The translations under genes were made by a program, and so were the position numbers. The notes below the pieces were generated by a model. The model made no database searches. It saw nothing but the letters and a program-made list of their open reading frames with translations, and was not told the origin of the DNA. Shown here piece by piece: positions 6,953 to 15,317 of a stretch of 20,790 nucleotides of DNA. Numbering within the stretch: the stretch's first letter is position 1; each line of letters begins with the position of its first letter. The DNA comes from Bacteroidia bacterium. GTDB taxonomy: Bacteria; Bacteroidota; Bacteroidia; NS11-12g; UBA9320. The DNA lies in contig JAKMFK010000222.1 in the NCBI GenBank assembly GCA_022425465.1, positions 1 to 20,790 on the forward strand, read 5' to 3'.

Positions 6953-8044
6953 TTATTTTAGAGATTGTAGAGCATCCAAGTACCTTTCTGGGGTTTCTCC
7001 GTTTGCTGCAATCAAATAGTCTTCGTATGAACAAGGAATGGTTAATGTTAGGTTTGAATTATTTGGATCCGCAGGGTGTTCAATTTTCATCCACCACCGC
7101 GATGTTAGTTTACTTTTTAAAAATAATATGGGGGTATCACGATCACTAAAATCACATCGGTACTTAATAAAATCTGGGTGTTTGTCAGGCTTATCATTCA
7201 TTCGGCTATAAAATCCGTTGATAAAATACCAAGCCACTTGGGCACAGAGAGCAGCAGTTAGCTCCCTATCATCTAAATCGGGTATGTATCCAAAAAGCCC
7301 AAAGCAGTCATTATCATCACTCATACCAGCGTATCTAGCTATTTGACAAGCTTCCTCACTTGTTAATCCGCTAGGGTTTATTGATTCTTTAGCAGGAGCG
7401 TCAGCATGTCGAATAGCATTGATGTCAAAGAGAACCAAATTGGAATCTCTCAAGTACAATTCAGCTTCTTCGATATTGCTTTTGAGATTACCCAATCTCA
7501 GTAATTTATAGTTCTTATTTTTTGTTAAATCTATTTCTTCAGAGGTTACGAAATGATTTTGATAGGCTAAGGCATTGGTTATACATAAATCATCGGATTT
7601 ATCATTAGTAATTTTATGTAATATTTGATTTTCAGTTATGGGTATCCTTGATGAAATACAGGTTACTTGCATCTGGTTTAATGTTTGTTTGATGCCGCGG
7701 TATAATGAAAATCCTTGATTTATATTGTTTCCTATATATATGGGAACAATGTTTAAATTTTTTAATTCTTCGATGACTAAATAAAGAGCAGATTGATGGT
7801 CTTGATCATTCTTATGATTTTTCATATTACCCAGATCAACAATCGTATCTTTTATAAGACCTATTTCACTCAATTGATAGAGGTGTTTTCGGATAGCATT
7901 GCTGCTTTCAGATTGGCCAATTATAGCAATTTTAGCCTTTTCAAGGTTTGGGAAATGGGATATGTAAGTATCAACAACCGACCCAAATGTTGTCTGGTCT
8001 AATGTGAGGTCTAATTCCAATTTATTGAAGTAATGTTCAAGCAT
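6953..8044 (-). CDS. Arginase/formimidoylglutamase-fold protein lacking metal ligands
   Basis: A 363-residue ureohydrolase-superfamily protein of the type often annotated formimidoylglutamase in Bacteroidota. The fold is traceable: an IIGQSESS strand, VDLGNM, IVPIYIG, then VLFDINAIRHADAP (204-217) and GLTSEEACQIARYAGMSD, ending in RWWMKIEHP and IPCSYEDYLIAANGETPERY. The manganese ligands are gone. The GGDHS site reads IGNNIN (104-109), the DAHxD site reads SSRIP (131-135), and the SxDxDxxDP site keeps only D207. It is therefore probably non-catalytic and may act in binding or regulation. The start codon faces the SDR gene 40 bases away, divergently. No histidine or arginine catabolic gene is nearby. 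Confidence 0.8.
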   Translation of the reverse strand: MLEHYFNKLELDLTLDQTTFGSVVDTYISHFPNLEKAKIAIIGQSESSNAIRKHLYQLSEIGLIKDTIVDLGNMKNHKNDQDHQSALYLVIEELKNLNIVPIYIGNNINQGFSLYRGIKQTLNQMQVTCISSRIPITENQILHKITNDKSDDLCITNALAYQNHFVTSEEIDLTKNKNYKLLRLGNLKSNIEEAELYLRDSNLVLFDINAIRHADAPAKESINPSGLTSEEACQIARYAGMSDDNDCFGLFGYIPDLDDRELTAALCAQVAWYFINGFYSRMNDKPDKHPDFIKYRCDFSDRDTPILFLKSKLTSRWWMKIEHPADPNNSNLTLTIPCSYEDYLIAANGETPERYLDALQSLK

Positions 8045-8084
8045 TCAATATATTCGTGGTTCACAAAACTAAACGAAGAATCTC

Positions 8085-9110
8085 ATGATTTTTGCCATAA
8101 CTGGATCCACTGGTTTTTTAGGTGTACACATTATTCATCACTTACTTAAAATGGGTCATGATGTTAGAGCTATACATCGGTCGAAATCAACATTTAGAGA
8201 ATTTGAATTGGTTAAGTCTTTTTACAATTTGCCTTCAGACAACTATGATAAGTTAGTTTGGTGTGATTGTGAGTTGTATGATGTGAATGGGTTGCAAGAG
8301 ATTTTTCAGGAATGCGATTATGTTATTCATTTGGCAGGAATGATTTCGTATTCTAAAAAAGATAAAGCAAAAATGATTCGGGTGAATCAAGGGTACACAG
8401 CTCATGTCGTGAACGCTGCAATCGATTCGAGCATCAAAAAATTACTTTATTGTAGTAGTATAGCTGCGATATCTAAAAATGACAACGATAAAATGATTAA
8501 CGAGGATATACCATGGTCTTCAGAGCAGCCTCATAGTCAGTATGGTTATACGAAGCATTTAGGAGAAAATGAAATTTGGAGGGCTAAAGAAGAGGGCTTA
8601 TCCGTAGCAATGGTCAATCCGGGCATCATTCTTGGTTATGGAGATTGGAAAAAGGGGTCCAATCAGCTTTTCAAAAATGCATTTAAATCATTTTGGTTTT
8701 TCAGTAAGGGAGTTACGGGGTTTGTGGGTGTTGAGGATGTAGCAAAAATGGTAGAAAAACTATGTTTGTCGGATGTGAATGGAGAGCGATTTGTACTCGT
8801 ATCAGAAAATAAAACCTTTAAAAGTGTAGCCTTAAAAATGGCTAAAGAATTCAATAAAAGGCCCCCTTTTGTAGAAGTAAAAGGTTTTGTTTATTATCTG
8901 ATATATGGGGTTATATCGTTTTTAGAATTTGTAGGATTAAGTGGTATGTTAACGAGAGAGACTGTGCGGGCGAGTGTTTCAAAGAATCAGTTTTCAAATC
9001 AAAAAATACAAGATTACTTAAATGTCGAATTTGAACCTATGGACTCATGTCTAGAAAGGGCATGTGAGGGGTATAAAAAAAGCCCTTCTTCAGAGAAAAA
9101 GGGCTTTTAG
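8085..9110 (+). CDS. NAD(P)-dependent epimerase/reductase, extended SDR
   Basis: A 341-residue cytoplasmic extended short-chain dehydrogenase. The cofactor site TGSTGFLG gives G7, G10 and G13 in the GxxGxxG pattern. HLAG is at 82-85, the catalytic serine lies in YCSSIAA (S124/S125), and the Y153-x3-K157 pair is in YGYTKHLGE. The substrate region is VNPGIILGYGDW. Members include dihydroflavonol-reductase-like and nucleoside-diphosphate-sugar epimerases, and this sequence does not settle which. A broad hydrophobic stretch near residues 265-285 (FVYYLIYGVISFLEFVGL) may touch the membrane. The terminal codons carry a bidirectional terminator. It stands alone between divergent and convergent neighbours. 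Confidence 0.85.
   Translation: MIFAITGSTGFLGVHIIHHLLKMGHDVRAIHRSKSTFREFELVKSFYNLPSDNYDKLVWCDCELYDVNGLQEIFQECDYVIHLAGMISYSKKDKAKMIRVNQGYTAHVVNAAIDSSIKKLLYCSSIAAISKNDNDKMINEDIPWSSEQPHSQYGYTKHLGENEIWRAKEEGLSVAMVNPGIILGYGDWKKGSNQLFKNAFKSFWFFSKGVTGFVGVEDVAKMVEKLCLSDVNGERFVLVSENKTFKSVALKMAKEFNKRPPFVEVKGFVYYLIYGVISFLEFVGLSGMLTRETVRASVSKNQFSNQKIQDYLNVEFEPMDSCLERACEGYKKSPSSEKKGF
9074..9108. terminator. Bidirectional terminator between the SDR gene and rplY
   Basis: AAAAGCCCTT (9078-9087) pairs perfectly with AAGGGCTTTT (9099-9108). On the minus strand a run of T follows the stem (complement of the A-run from 9074), a strong terminator for rplY, whose stop is at 9128. On the plus strand the T-run is four bases before TAG. 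The hairpin is inside the last codons of the SDR gene. Confidence 0.85.
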
Positions 9111-9127
9111 TTATTGTTAATTTAAAT

Positions 9128-9757
9128 TTATTCTTCTGCTTTTTCTTCAGTAGCTTCTCCTTCTTCTGGAGTTGCATCTTCCTCTTCGCTTTCTCCGTCA
9201 GCAGCACTTCTAGCAGCACGCGTAACAACACAAGAAACGATTGAATTATTTTCAGAATCAAGCAATTGAAGATTTTCAACTTGAATGTCTTTTACTTTGA
9301 CACTTTTTCCTATTTCTAGTTCGTCGATATTAACTTCAATAAATTCTGGTAGGTCTGCGATTAAACCAGAAACGCTTAATTTTTTGATTTTAAGCTGTAA
9401 TTTACCTCCGGCCATTACTCCTGGTGAATTACCAACGATCTTAACGGGTACGGATATGGATAGTGGACTCTTGTCATCAACTTCATAAAAATCTGCATGA
9501 ATAATATCTTCTGATACAGGATGAAATTGCAATTCTTGTACTTTAGCAAGTTTTACATTTCCTCCAACTGAAACCTGTACAAGGTAGGTATTAGGGGTGT
9601 ATACTAAATGCTTAAAGTCGGCCTGATAAACAGAAAAATTCACATTTTCATTTTTACCGTAAATTACGCAAGGAACTTTTCCTTCTTTTCTCACTTTCTT
9701 GGTGGCGGATTTTCCCAATCCTTCTCTTACATCACCTTTTAATGCGATTACTTTCAT
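9128..9757 (-). CDS. rplY: 50S ribosomal protein L25 (CTC/TL5 form)
   Basis: A 209-residue ribosomal protein that binds 5S rRNA in the large subunit. The N-terminal L25 domain (about 1-92) begins with ALKGDVREGLGKSATKKVRK and VPCVIYG, and contains VQELQFHPVSEDIIHADFYE. The C-terminal TL5-type beta domain (about 97-180) includes LSGLIADLPEFIEVNI-like sequence and VKDIQV. The tail from residue 188 is strongly acidic (many Glu, Asp), normal for Bacteroidota L25. Its length matches the two-domain CTC form, not the short E. coli L25. It follows prs by 23 bases in the same direction, an arrangement common in many bacteria. Confidence 0.96.
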   Translation of the reverse strand: MKVIALKGDVREGLGKSATKKVRKEGKVPCVIYGKNENVNFSVYQADFKHLVYTPNTYLVQVSVGGNVKLAKVQELQFHPVSEDIIHADFYEVDDKSPLSISVPVKIVGNSPGVMAGGKLQLKIKKLSVSGLIADLPEFIEVNIDELEIGKSVKVKDIQVENLQLLDSENNSIVSCVVTRAARSAADGESEEEDATPEEGEATEEKAEE

Positions 9758-9780
9758 TTTACTAAATATTAAATTCTTTT

Positions 9781-10791
9781 TTAAATTAATTCTTTCTGAT
9801 AAGAGTCAGATATATTGAATAAGGAACTTATAGAGCCAAATTCACTGACACTTCTAATGGCGTTTGCAAATAGATTATCAACGCTGAGTACTTTAATTTT
9901 TTTGTAATTCCCATTTTTGATTGGAATGGTATCACAAAGTACAATTTCTTCTAAGACTGAGTTTTCGAGATTGTCATATGCTTTACCGCTAAGTACAGGA
10001 TGTGTACATACAGCACGTACAGACCTCGCTCCTTTCTCTTTAATCAATGCAGCAGCTTTACAGAGCGTATTTGCTGTATCACAAATATCATCGATTAAGA
10101 CGACGTCTTTATTTTTAACATCACCAATAATAGTCATTGAAGCAACTTCGTTGGCACGTTTTCTGGCTTTGTCACAAATAACCATTTCTACACCTAAGAA
10201 TTTTGCAAATTCACGTACACGTTTTGTTGCACCAACATCTGGAGCAGCAAGCAATAAATTTTCTGAAGGGAGACTTTTGATGTATGGTATAAAAATGACT
10301 GTAGAATCAAGGTGATCAACTGGAATATCGAAAAAGCCTTGAATCTGTGGGGCATGTAAGTCCATGGTCATCACGCGATCAGCTCCTGCGGCAGTTAAAA
10401 TATTTGCTACCATTTTAGAACTTATAGGCACGCGTGGCTTATCTTTTCTGTCTTGTCTCGCCAGTCCGAAATAGGGGATTACTGCGACCACTTTATGAGC
10501 AGAAGCTCTTTTGGCAGCATCAATGAGCATGAGTAATTCCATCGTATTATCAGCTGGAGGCATTGTAGATTGGATAATGAAAACATCACATCCGCGAACA
10601 GTTTCATCAATACAAGGTTGGAATTCTCCATCACTAAAGCTATTCAGGGTAACACTCCCTAAATTTTGTCCGTATGCTTTAGCAATTTTTTCTGCAATGG
10701 AGTGAGATCCAGATCCAGCAAAAATCTTTACTTTATTTATAAAAGAGGGCATATTCTTTGTTTTACTTTCACTGCATGTAGCAGTTATCAT
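9781..10791 (-). CDS. prs: Ribose-phosphate pyrophosphokinase (PRPP synthetase)
   Basis: Makes PRPP from ribose 5-phosphate and ATP for nucleotide, histidine and tryptophan synthesis. The core begins at KVKIFAGSGSHSIAEKIA (about residue 20). It contains FSDGEF, VIPYFGLARQDRKD, MDLHAPQIQGFF (143-154) and the PRPP loop VVLIDDICDTANTL (230-243). The listed ATG gives 336 residues, but family proteins usually begin a few residues before the KIFAG strand. The internal ATG at 10752 (Met14, MPSFINKVKIF) would give 323 residues and is at least as likely. It is followed by rplY. Between the two candidate starts lies a small perfect dyad (ACTGC/GCAGT, 10771-10785). Confidence 0.95.
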   Translation of the reverse strand: MITATCSESKTKNMPSFINKVKIFAGSGSHSIAEKIAKAYGQNLGSVTLNSFSDGEFQPCIDETVRGCDVFIIQSTMPPADNTMELLMLIDAAKRASAHKVVAVIPYFGLARQDRKDKPRVPISSKMVANILTAAGADRVMTMDLHAPQIQGFFDIPVDHLDSTVIFIPYIKSLPSENLLLAAPDVGATKRVREFAKFLGVEMVICDKARKRANEVASMTIIGDVKNKDVVLIDDICDTANTLCKAAALIKEKGARSVRAVCTHPVLSGKAYDNLENSVLEEIVLCDTIPIKNGNYKKIKVLSVDNLFANAIRSVSEFGSISSLFNISDSYQKELI

Positions 10792-10829
10792 AAACTATTG
10801 GAATCATTGTTCCTTTAGACTATGTTTTT

Positions 10830-10853
10830 GAAAAAAAGCTTTCGCCTTTTTTC
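10830..10853 (-). terminator. Terminator hairpin after tRNA-Gln
   Basis: Read on the minus strand, AAAAAAGGC-GAAA-GCTTTTTTT forms a nine-pair stem with one G-U pair, a GAAA tetraloop and a T-run. It starts just after the tRNA 3' end. An outer ACTATG (10819-10824) and CATAGT (10853-10858) pair extends the symmetry. On the plus strand the stem has one mismatch. Confidence 0.7.
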
Positions 10854-10857
10854 ATAG

Positions 10858-10930
10858 TTGGCCGACCAGGGCTCGAACCTGGACTCTTCTGGACCAAAAC
10901 CAGACGTGTTGCCAGTTACACCATCAGCCA
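10858..10930 (-). tRNA. tRNA-Gln (anticodon UUG)
   Basis: A 73-base cloverleaf on the minus strand. The acceptor stem TGGCTGA pairs with TCGGCCA (one G-U). The D arm is GTG/CAC with loop TAACTGGCAA. The anticodon stem TCTGG/CCAGA holds loop TTTTGGT, giving anticodon TTG at 10897-10895. The T arm CCAGG-TTCGAGC-CCTGG is perfect. The discriminator is A and CCA is not encoded. It lies between recQ and prs, with its own promoter and terminator. Confidence 0.95.
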
Positions 10931-10942
10931 ATTTCGGGGCTG

Positions 10943-10972
10943 CAAATTTATGGTTGTTTTTTTAATTTGCAA
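10943..10972 (-). promoter_or_regulatory. Promoter of tRNA-Gln
   Basis: On the minus strand TTG (10972-10970), exactly 19 bases, then TAAATTTG (10950-10943). This is the full Bacteroidota housekeeping pattern. The -33 part lies in the last codons of recQ. The -7 box ends 12 bases before the mature tRNA 5' end, leaving a very short leader. Confidence 0.75.
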
Positions 10973-13154
10973 CATCACTCATGAATTGAATTTGAAATAT
11001 TTTCATTTCTTCATGAGTAAATTCTCCGTCAAACTCGTTTACAGCAGCATCTATACTGCCAGTGTCATCAGATTTAAAGTAGTCATAAATTTCGTCTCTT
11101 CCCTCTTCATCTATGATTTCGTCAATGTAATAAAGCAAGTCTACTTGTGTTCCTGAAAACACGATAGCTTCTAATTCTTCAATTAGTTCCTCATAATCCA
11201 TGCCTTGCCCTTTAGCGATGTCTTCAATGGATACTTTCTTGTCGATGTTTTGAATAATGTGAATTTTACGAGCACTTTTGTTTACTACAGATTTTAAAAC
11301 TAAATCATCAGGTCTTTCAATGTTGTTTTCATCAACGTATTTTGAGATTAATTCAATGAAAGGTTTGCCAAACTTTTTCGCTTTGTTCTTACCCACACCA
11401 GTAATATTTTCCATTTCACTCATTGTGATTGGAAACTTAAATGCCATATCCTCTAGCGATGGTTCTTGGAAAATAACATATGGAGGAAGTCCCATGTCTT
11501 TAGCAACTTCTTTTTGAAGTTCTTTGAGTTTAGCGTACAACTCCTTGTCATAAACAGCTTCTATTTGAATAGATTCAAAGTCAAGATCGCTAATGGCATC
11601 ATACTCTTTGTCAAGGGCAATATGAACTGGAGTAGGACTTGCTAGGTAACTTTCACCTTCTCTACTGATAGAAAGCAATCCATATAATTCAATATTCTTA
11701 AGGATTAAATTATTAATTTGGCCATATCTGATTAAGGTTTTCCAATAGTTTTCGTTTTTATCTTTACCAAAACCAAATAATGAATTTAAGTTGTGTTTGT
11801 ATGCTTTAACCTCTGGTGAGGCTTTTCCAATTATTATATTGATAATATGTTTTAACCCAACTTTACCGTCTGTAAATTTAATGGTTTTGAGTGCAGCTAT
11901 AAGTGATTCAGTAGCTTCTTCCGTTTCTCGTGGACTTCGGCAGTTATCACACATTTTATCGCATCTGTCAGCGTTAAAATTTTCACCGAAATAGTGAAGA
12001 AGTGATTTTCTTCTGCATTGAGATGATTCTGCAAAAAAGGCCATTTCTGAAATTAACTGAGTGCCAATTTCACGTTCAGCTACAGGCTTGTCCTTTAGAA
12101 ATTTTTCTAACTTTTCAGTATCTTTTGGGTTGAAAAAAAGAACACAATCTCCTTCCATGCCGTCTCTTCCAGCTCGACCAGTTTCTTGGTAGTAGCCCTC
12201 TAAAGACTTGGGAACATCATAGTGAATAACAAAGCGAACATCGGGTTTGTCAATACCCATACCAAAAGCGATAGTAGCACAAATTACATCGGCATCTTCC
12301 ATCAAGAACTTGTCTTGATTTCCTGCTCTAGTCTTTGCATCTAGACCTGCATGATAGGGTAGAGCATTTATTCCGTTTGCTTGAAGAATCTCAGCAACTT
12401 CTTCTGTTTTTTTTCTACTGAGGCAGTATACAATACCACTTTTCCCTTTTCTTCTATTAATGAAAGAAATCAGGTCTTTCATGGTTTGAGCTTTGCTTCC
12501 TTTTGGAAGAACCTCATAGTACAAGTTTGCTCGATTAAAGGATGATTTAAAAACTTTGGCATCAAGCATATTCAGCGTTTTTTGAATATCTAACTGAACT
12601 TTGGGTGTTGCAGTAGCAGTAAGTGCTACCATTGGAACATCATCAATTTCTTTAACGATTTGTTTAATTCTTCGATATTCAGGTCTAAAATCATGCCCCC
12701 ATTCAGATATACAGTGAGCTTCATCAACAGCAACAAAACTTACTTTTACAGATCTAAGAAAATCAATTGTTTCATCTTTCTTTAGTGTTTCAGGTGCAAC
12801 ATAGAGCATTTTTGTACGCCCCTCAGCCACATCTCTTTTTACTTTTTCAGATTGAGTTTTTGTGAGAGAAGAGTTTAAAAAATGGGCAATAGAATCACTT
12901 TCCCCAAAACCTCTAATCGCATCAACCTGATTTTTCATTAAAGCTATTAAAGGTGATATAATGACTGCCGTACCGTTACTGATTAATGCAGGCAATTGAT
13001 AGCAAAGTGATTTACCAGCTCCTGTGGGCATGATAACAAAACAATCTTGTCCTTCAAGTATGGTGGATATTACTTGCTCTTGCATTCCTTTGAATGAGTC
13101 AAATCCAAAAAACTCTTTGAGACTAGCTTTTAAATCTACAACTTCAGTAGCCAT
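10962..13154 (-). CDS. recQ: ATP-dependent DNA helicase RecQ
   Basis: A 730-residue 3'-5' helicase of recombination and fork repair. The helicase core has Walker A MPTGAGKS (42-49), the DEAH box (144-147), ALTATAT (177-183) and the arginine-finger motif QETGRAGRDG (323-332). The zinc site is C380, C398, C402 and C405. A winged-helix RQC domain follows (about 410-510). An HRDC-like domain spans about 535-612 (LKELQKEVAKDMGLPPYVIF, then ITGVGKNKAKKFG). The last 110 residues form an acidic C-terminal extension, making it longer than the 610-residue E. coli protein but normal for the phylum. It is divergent from kdsD with a 94-base gap and appears to be transcribed alone. Confidence 0.97.
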   Translation of the reverse strand: MATEVVDLKASLKEFFGFDSFKGMQEQVISTILEGQDCFVIMPTGAGKSLCYQLPALISNGTAVIISPLIALMKNQVDAIRGFGESDSIAHFLNSSLTKTQSEKVKRDVAEGRTKMLYVAPETLKKDETIDFLRSVKVSFVAVDEAHCISEWGHDFRPEYRRIKQIVKEIDDVPMVALTATATPKVQLDIQKTLNMLDAKVFKSSFNRANLYYEVLPKGSKAQTMKDLISFINRRKGKSGIVYCLSRKKTEEVAEILQANGINALPYHAGLDAKTRAGNQDKFLMEDADVICATIAFGMGIDKPDVRFVIHYDVPKSLEGYYQETGRAGRDGMEGDCVLFFNPKDTEKLEKFLKDKPVAEREIGTQLISEMAFFAESSQCRRKSLLHYFGENFNADRCDKMCDNCRSPRETEEATESLIAALKTIKFTDGKVGLKHIINIIIGKASPEVKAYKHNLNSLFGFGKDKNENYWKTLIRYGQINNLILKNIELYGLLSISREGESYLASPTPVHIALDKEYDAISDLDFESIQIEAVYDKELYAKLKELQKEVAKDMGLPPYVIFQEPSLEDMAFKFPITMSEMENITGVGKNKAKKFGKPFIELISKYVDENNIERPDDLVLKSVVNKSARKIHIIQNIDKKVSIEDIAKGQGMDYEELIEELEAIVFSGTQVDLLYYIDEIIDEEGRDEIYDYFKSDDTGSIDAAVNEFDGEFTHEEMKIFQIQFMSDVAN

Positions 13155-13203
13155 TATTTCTTACAGTGAATATCCAACGAATTTAGTTACTAATATAATA
13201 CTC

Positions 13204-13237
13204 TTTGTATCACTTGCAGAAATAATTTTTTAATTTG
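13204..13237 (+). promoter_or_regulatory. Weak candidate promoter for the kdsD operon
   Basis: TTTG at 13204-13207, then 22 bases, then TTAATTTG (13230-13237), one mismatch from TAnnTTTG. The -7-like box ends 11 bases before the kdsD ATG. The spacing is longer than the usual 19, so this is tentative. Confidence 0.3.
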
Positions 13238-13248
13238 CATCAAATTAT

Positions 13249-14235
13249 ATGGCAGAATCTAAAGATATTCTCAAAATAGGAAGAGATACCATATTGCTAG
13301 AAAGTGAAAGTCTCAACAAATTGAGTACTTTGCTTGATGTCCATTTTTCAGATGTTGTCAGCGAAATTCTTACTTCTCAAGGTAGAGTTGTAGTTACGGG
13401 CATTGGTAAAAGTGCAATAATTGGACAAAAGATGGTAGCTACTTTCAATAGCACAGGCACACCAGCTCTTTTTATGCACGCTGCGGACGCCATTCATGGT
13501 GATCTTGGCATGATTCAAGAACAAGATATCGTGATATGCATATCTAAAAGTGGTAATAGTCCTGAAATAATAGCATTAGTTCCATTAATTTCTAAAGCGG
13601 GCAATAAATTGGTTGGAATGACTGGAAATTTGGAATCATTTTTAGCTAAAAATTGTGATTTCTTATTAGATACTACTGTAGATGCAGAAGCATGTCCAAA
13701 TAATCTTGCTCCAACGACAAGTACAATTGCTCAAATGGCTATGGGAGATGCTTTGGCAGTAGCCTTAATTAAGTGTAGAAATTTTAAATCTGAAGATTTT
13801 GCCAAATATCACCCAGGAGGGGCTTTAGGAAAGAAATTATACTTGACATTAGGAGAAATAGCAAATAAAAACCCACTTCCGATCGTTGAACAAGAAGATA
13901 ACTTGCCAACATGTATCATGGCTATGACTGAAGGAAGGATGGGGGCTGTTTTGGTTTTAAATAAATCAAAAATAGTGGGAATAATTACAGATGGTGATTT
14001 GAGAAGAATGTTAAATAGAGGATCTGACATGGCAGCCAATGTGCTTCGCGGGAAGCATTTTAAAGCTAAAGAAATTATGACCACTCAACCCAAAACAATG
14101 CTTGCAGATGATTTAGCAATCAATGGGGTGAATTTTTTAAAGAAAAATAAGATAAATCATATTGTACTTTCAGATGGTGACAAGCCTACAGGTATGGTTC
14201 ATATACAGGATTTGATTAGAGAAGGAGTTTTATGA
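13249..14235 (+). CDS. kdsD: Arabinose-5-phosphate isomerase KdsD/KpsF
   Basis: A 328-residue cytoplasmic sugar-phosphate isomerase. It interconverts ribulose 5-phosphate and arabinose 5-phosphate, the first step toward KDO for lipopolysaccharide. A SIS domain covers about 40-180 with VVTGIGKSAIIGQK (48-61), SKSGNSPE (99-106), PTTST (155-159) and the family signature HPGGALGK (188-195). Two CBS domains follow (about 205-260 and 272-328), ending VHIQDLIREGVL. Length and domain order match the family. It is the first gene of a plus-strand run and overlaps manC by four bases (ATGA). Confidence 0.95.
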   Translation: MAESKDILKIGRDTILLESESLNKLSTLLDVHFSDVVSEILTSQGRVVVTGIGKSAIIGQKMVATFNSTGTPALFMHAADAIHGDLGMIQEQDIVICISKSGNSPEIIALVPLISKAGNKLVGMTGNLESFLAKNCDFLLDTTVDAEACPNNLAPTTSTIAQMAMGDALAVALIKCRNFKSEDFAKYHPGGALGKKLYLTLGEIANKNPLPIVEQEDNLPTCIMAMTEGRMGAVLVLNKSKIVGIITDGDLRRMLNRGSDMAANVLRGKHFKAKEIMTTQPKTMLADDLAINGVNFLKKNKINHIVLSDGDKPTGMVHIQDLIREGVL

Positions 14236-15317
14236 GTAAATTAAATGATACGTATGCAGTGATTTTAGCTGGAGGTATTGGTAGTCGCTTTTGGCCAGTA
14301 AGTCGGGAGACAAGACCTAAGCAATTTGTTGATATTTTGGGTACAGGAAAAACATTGATTCAAGATGCTTATAATCGATTTTTAAATCTTGTTCCTCAAG
14401 AAAACATATTTATTATTACCAATCAAAGCTACGTTGATTTGGTTAAGGACCAATTACCTTTAGTTGCTGATAACCAGATACTTGGAGAGCCATTAGGCAA
14501 GAATACTGCAGCATGTGCAGCATATGCTGCAAATAAAATTTCGGAAATATCTAAGAATGGTGTTCTAATTGTTGCTCCAAGCGATCATTTGATTCAAGAC
14601 ACTAACGAATTCAATAACCAAATTTTAATTGCACATGATTTTGCAAAAGAAAATGATGCCTTAGTAACTTTAGGCATAAAGCCCCATAGACCTGATACGG
14701 GCTATGGTTATATTCAGTATGAGCCTAATGAGGAGTTAAAGGGAATAAACAAGGTAAAAACATTTACTGAAAAACCACCATTAGAGTTAGCCGAAAAGTT
14801 TTTAGAAAGTGGTGAGTTTTTATGGAATAGTGGAATGTTTGTTTGGAGCGTTTCAACCATTCTTAAAGCATTAAATAATTTTTTGCCCGAACTAGATTTA
14901 AGCTTTTCTGAAGCCAAAGGTGTATACAATACCCCCTTAGAAAAACAGCACATTGATAGAATATACACGAATATACCAAGTGTTTCAATTGATAACGGAA
15001 TATTAGAAAAGGCAGAAAATGTATATGTACTTCCTTCAGAGTTTGGTTGGAGTGATTTGGGAACATGGAAAAGCGTTCATGAGAACCTTCAAGGGGATGA
15101 GCTGAATACAACCTTGAATGTAAATCTTCTTGCTGTAGACGCAGCTAATAATCTTATTGTTTCTGAAAAAGAGAAACTAGTAGTTATAAAAGGTTTGGAT
15201 GGGTATTTTGTCGTAGATACAAAAGATGCTCTTTTAATTTGCAAAAAAGATCAAGAGCAAGAAGTTAAAAAGTTAGTAGGAGATATTCGCAAGCGATATA
15301 ACGGTAAGTATAATTGA
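14232..15317 (+). CDS. manC: Mannose-1-phosphate guanylyltransferase
   Basis: A 361-residue nucleotidyltransferase that makes GDP-mannose from mannose 1-phosphate and GTP, for glycan synthesis. The signature LAGGIGSRFWPVSRETRPKQ (12-31) carries the nucleotide-binding loop and catalytic Arg/Lys. GEPLGKNTAAC, PSDHLI, TGYGYIQYE, FTEKPP, LWNSGMFVW and GWSDLGTW are all present. It is the single-domain form without the phosphomannose isomerase half of long ManC/AlgA proteins. It overlaps kdsD by four bases at its start, and its TGA shares one base with the next ATG. Confidence 0.94.
   Translation: MSKLNDTYAVILAGGIGSRFWPVSRETRPKQFVDILGTGKTLIQDAYNRFLNLVPQENIFIITNQSYVDLVKDQLPLVADNQILGEPLGKNTAACAAYAANKISEISKNGVLIVAPSDHLIQDTNEFNNQILIAHDFAKENDALVTLGIKPHRPDTGYGYIQYEPNEELKGINKVKTFTEKPPLELAEKFLESGEFLWNSGMFVWSVSTILKALNNFLPELDLSFSEAKGVYNTPLEKQHIDRIYTNIPSVSIDNGILEKAENVYVLPSEFGWSDLGTWKSVHENLQGDELNTTLNVNLLAVDAANNLIVSEKEKLVVIKGLDGYFVVDTKDALLICKKDQEQEVKKLVGDIRKRYNGKYN

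Noticed and set aside
9037..9279. 80-residue Lys-rich open frame across the rplY end and terminator
   Set aside because: Out-of-frame reading of the acidic L25 tail; the composition is a mirror of the Glu codons and it crosses a strong terminator.
9917..10315. 132-residue open frame antisense to prs
   Set aside because: It lies entirely opposite a well-conserved enzyme gene, has no family features and reflects codon bias of prs.
15314..15316. TTG start for the SGNH protein
   Set aside because: The ATG at 15317 overlaps the manC stop as TGATG and needs no rare start.
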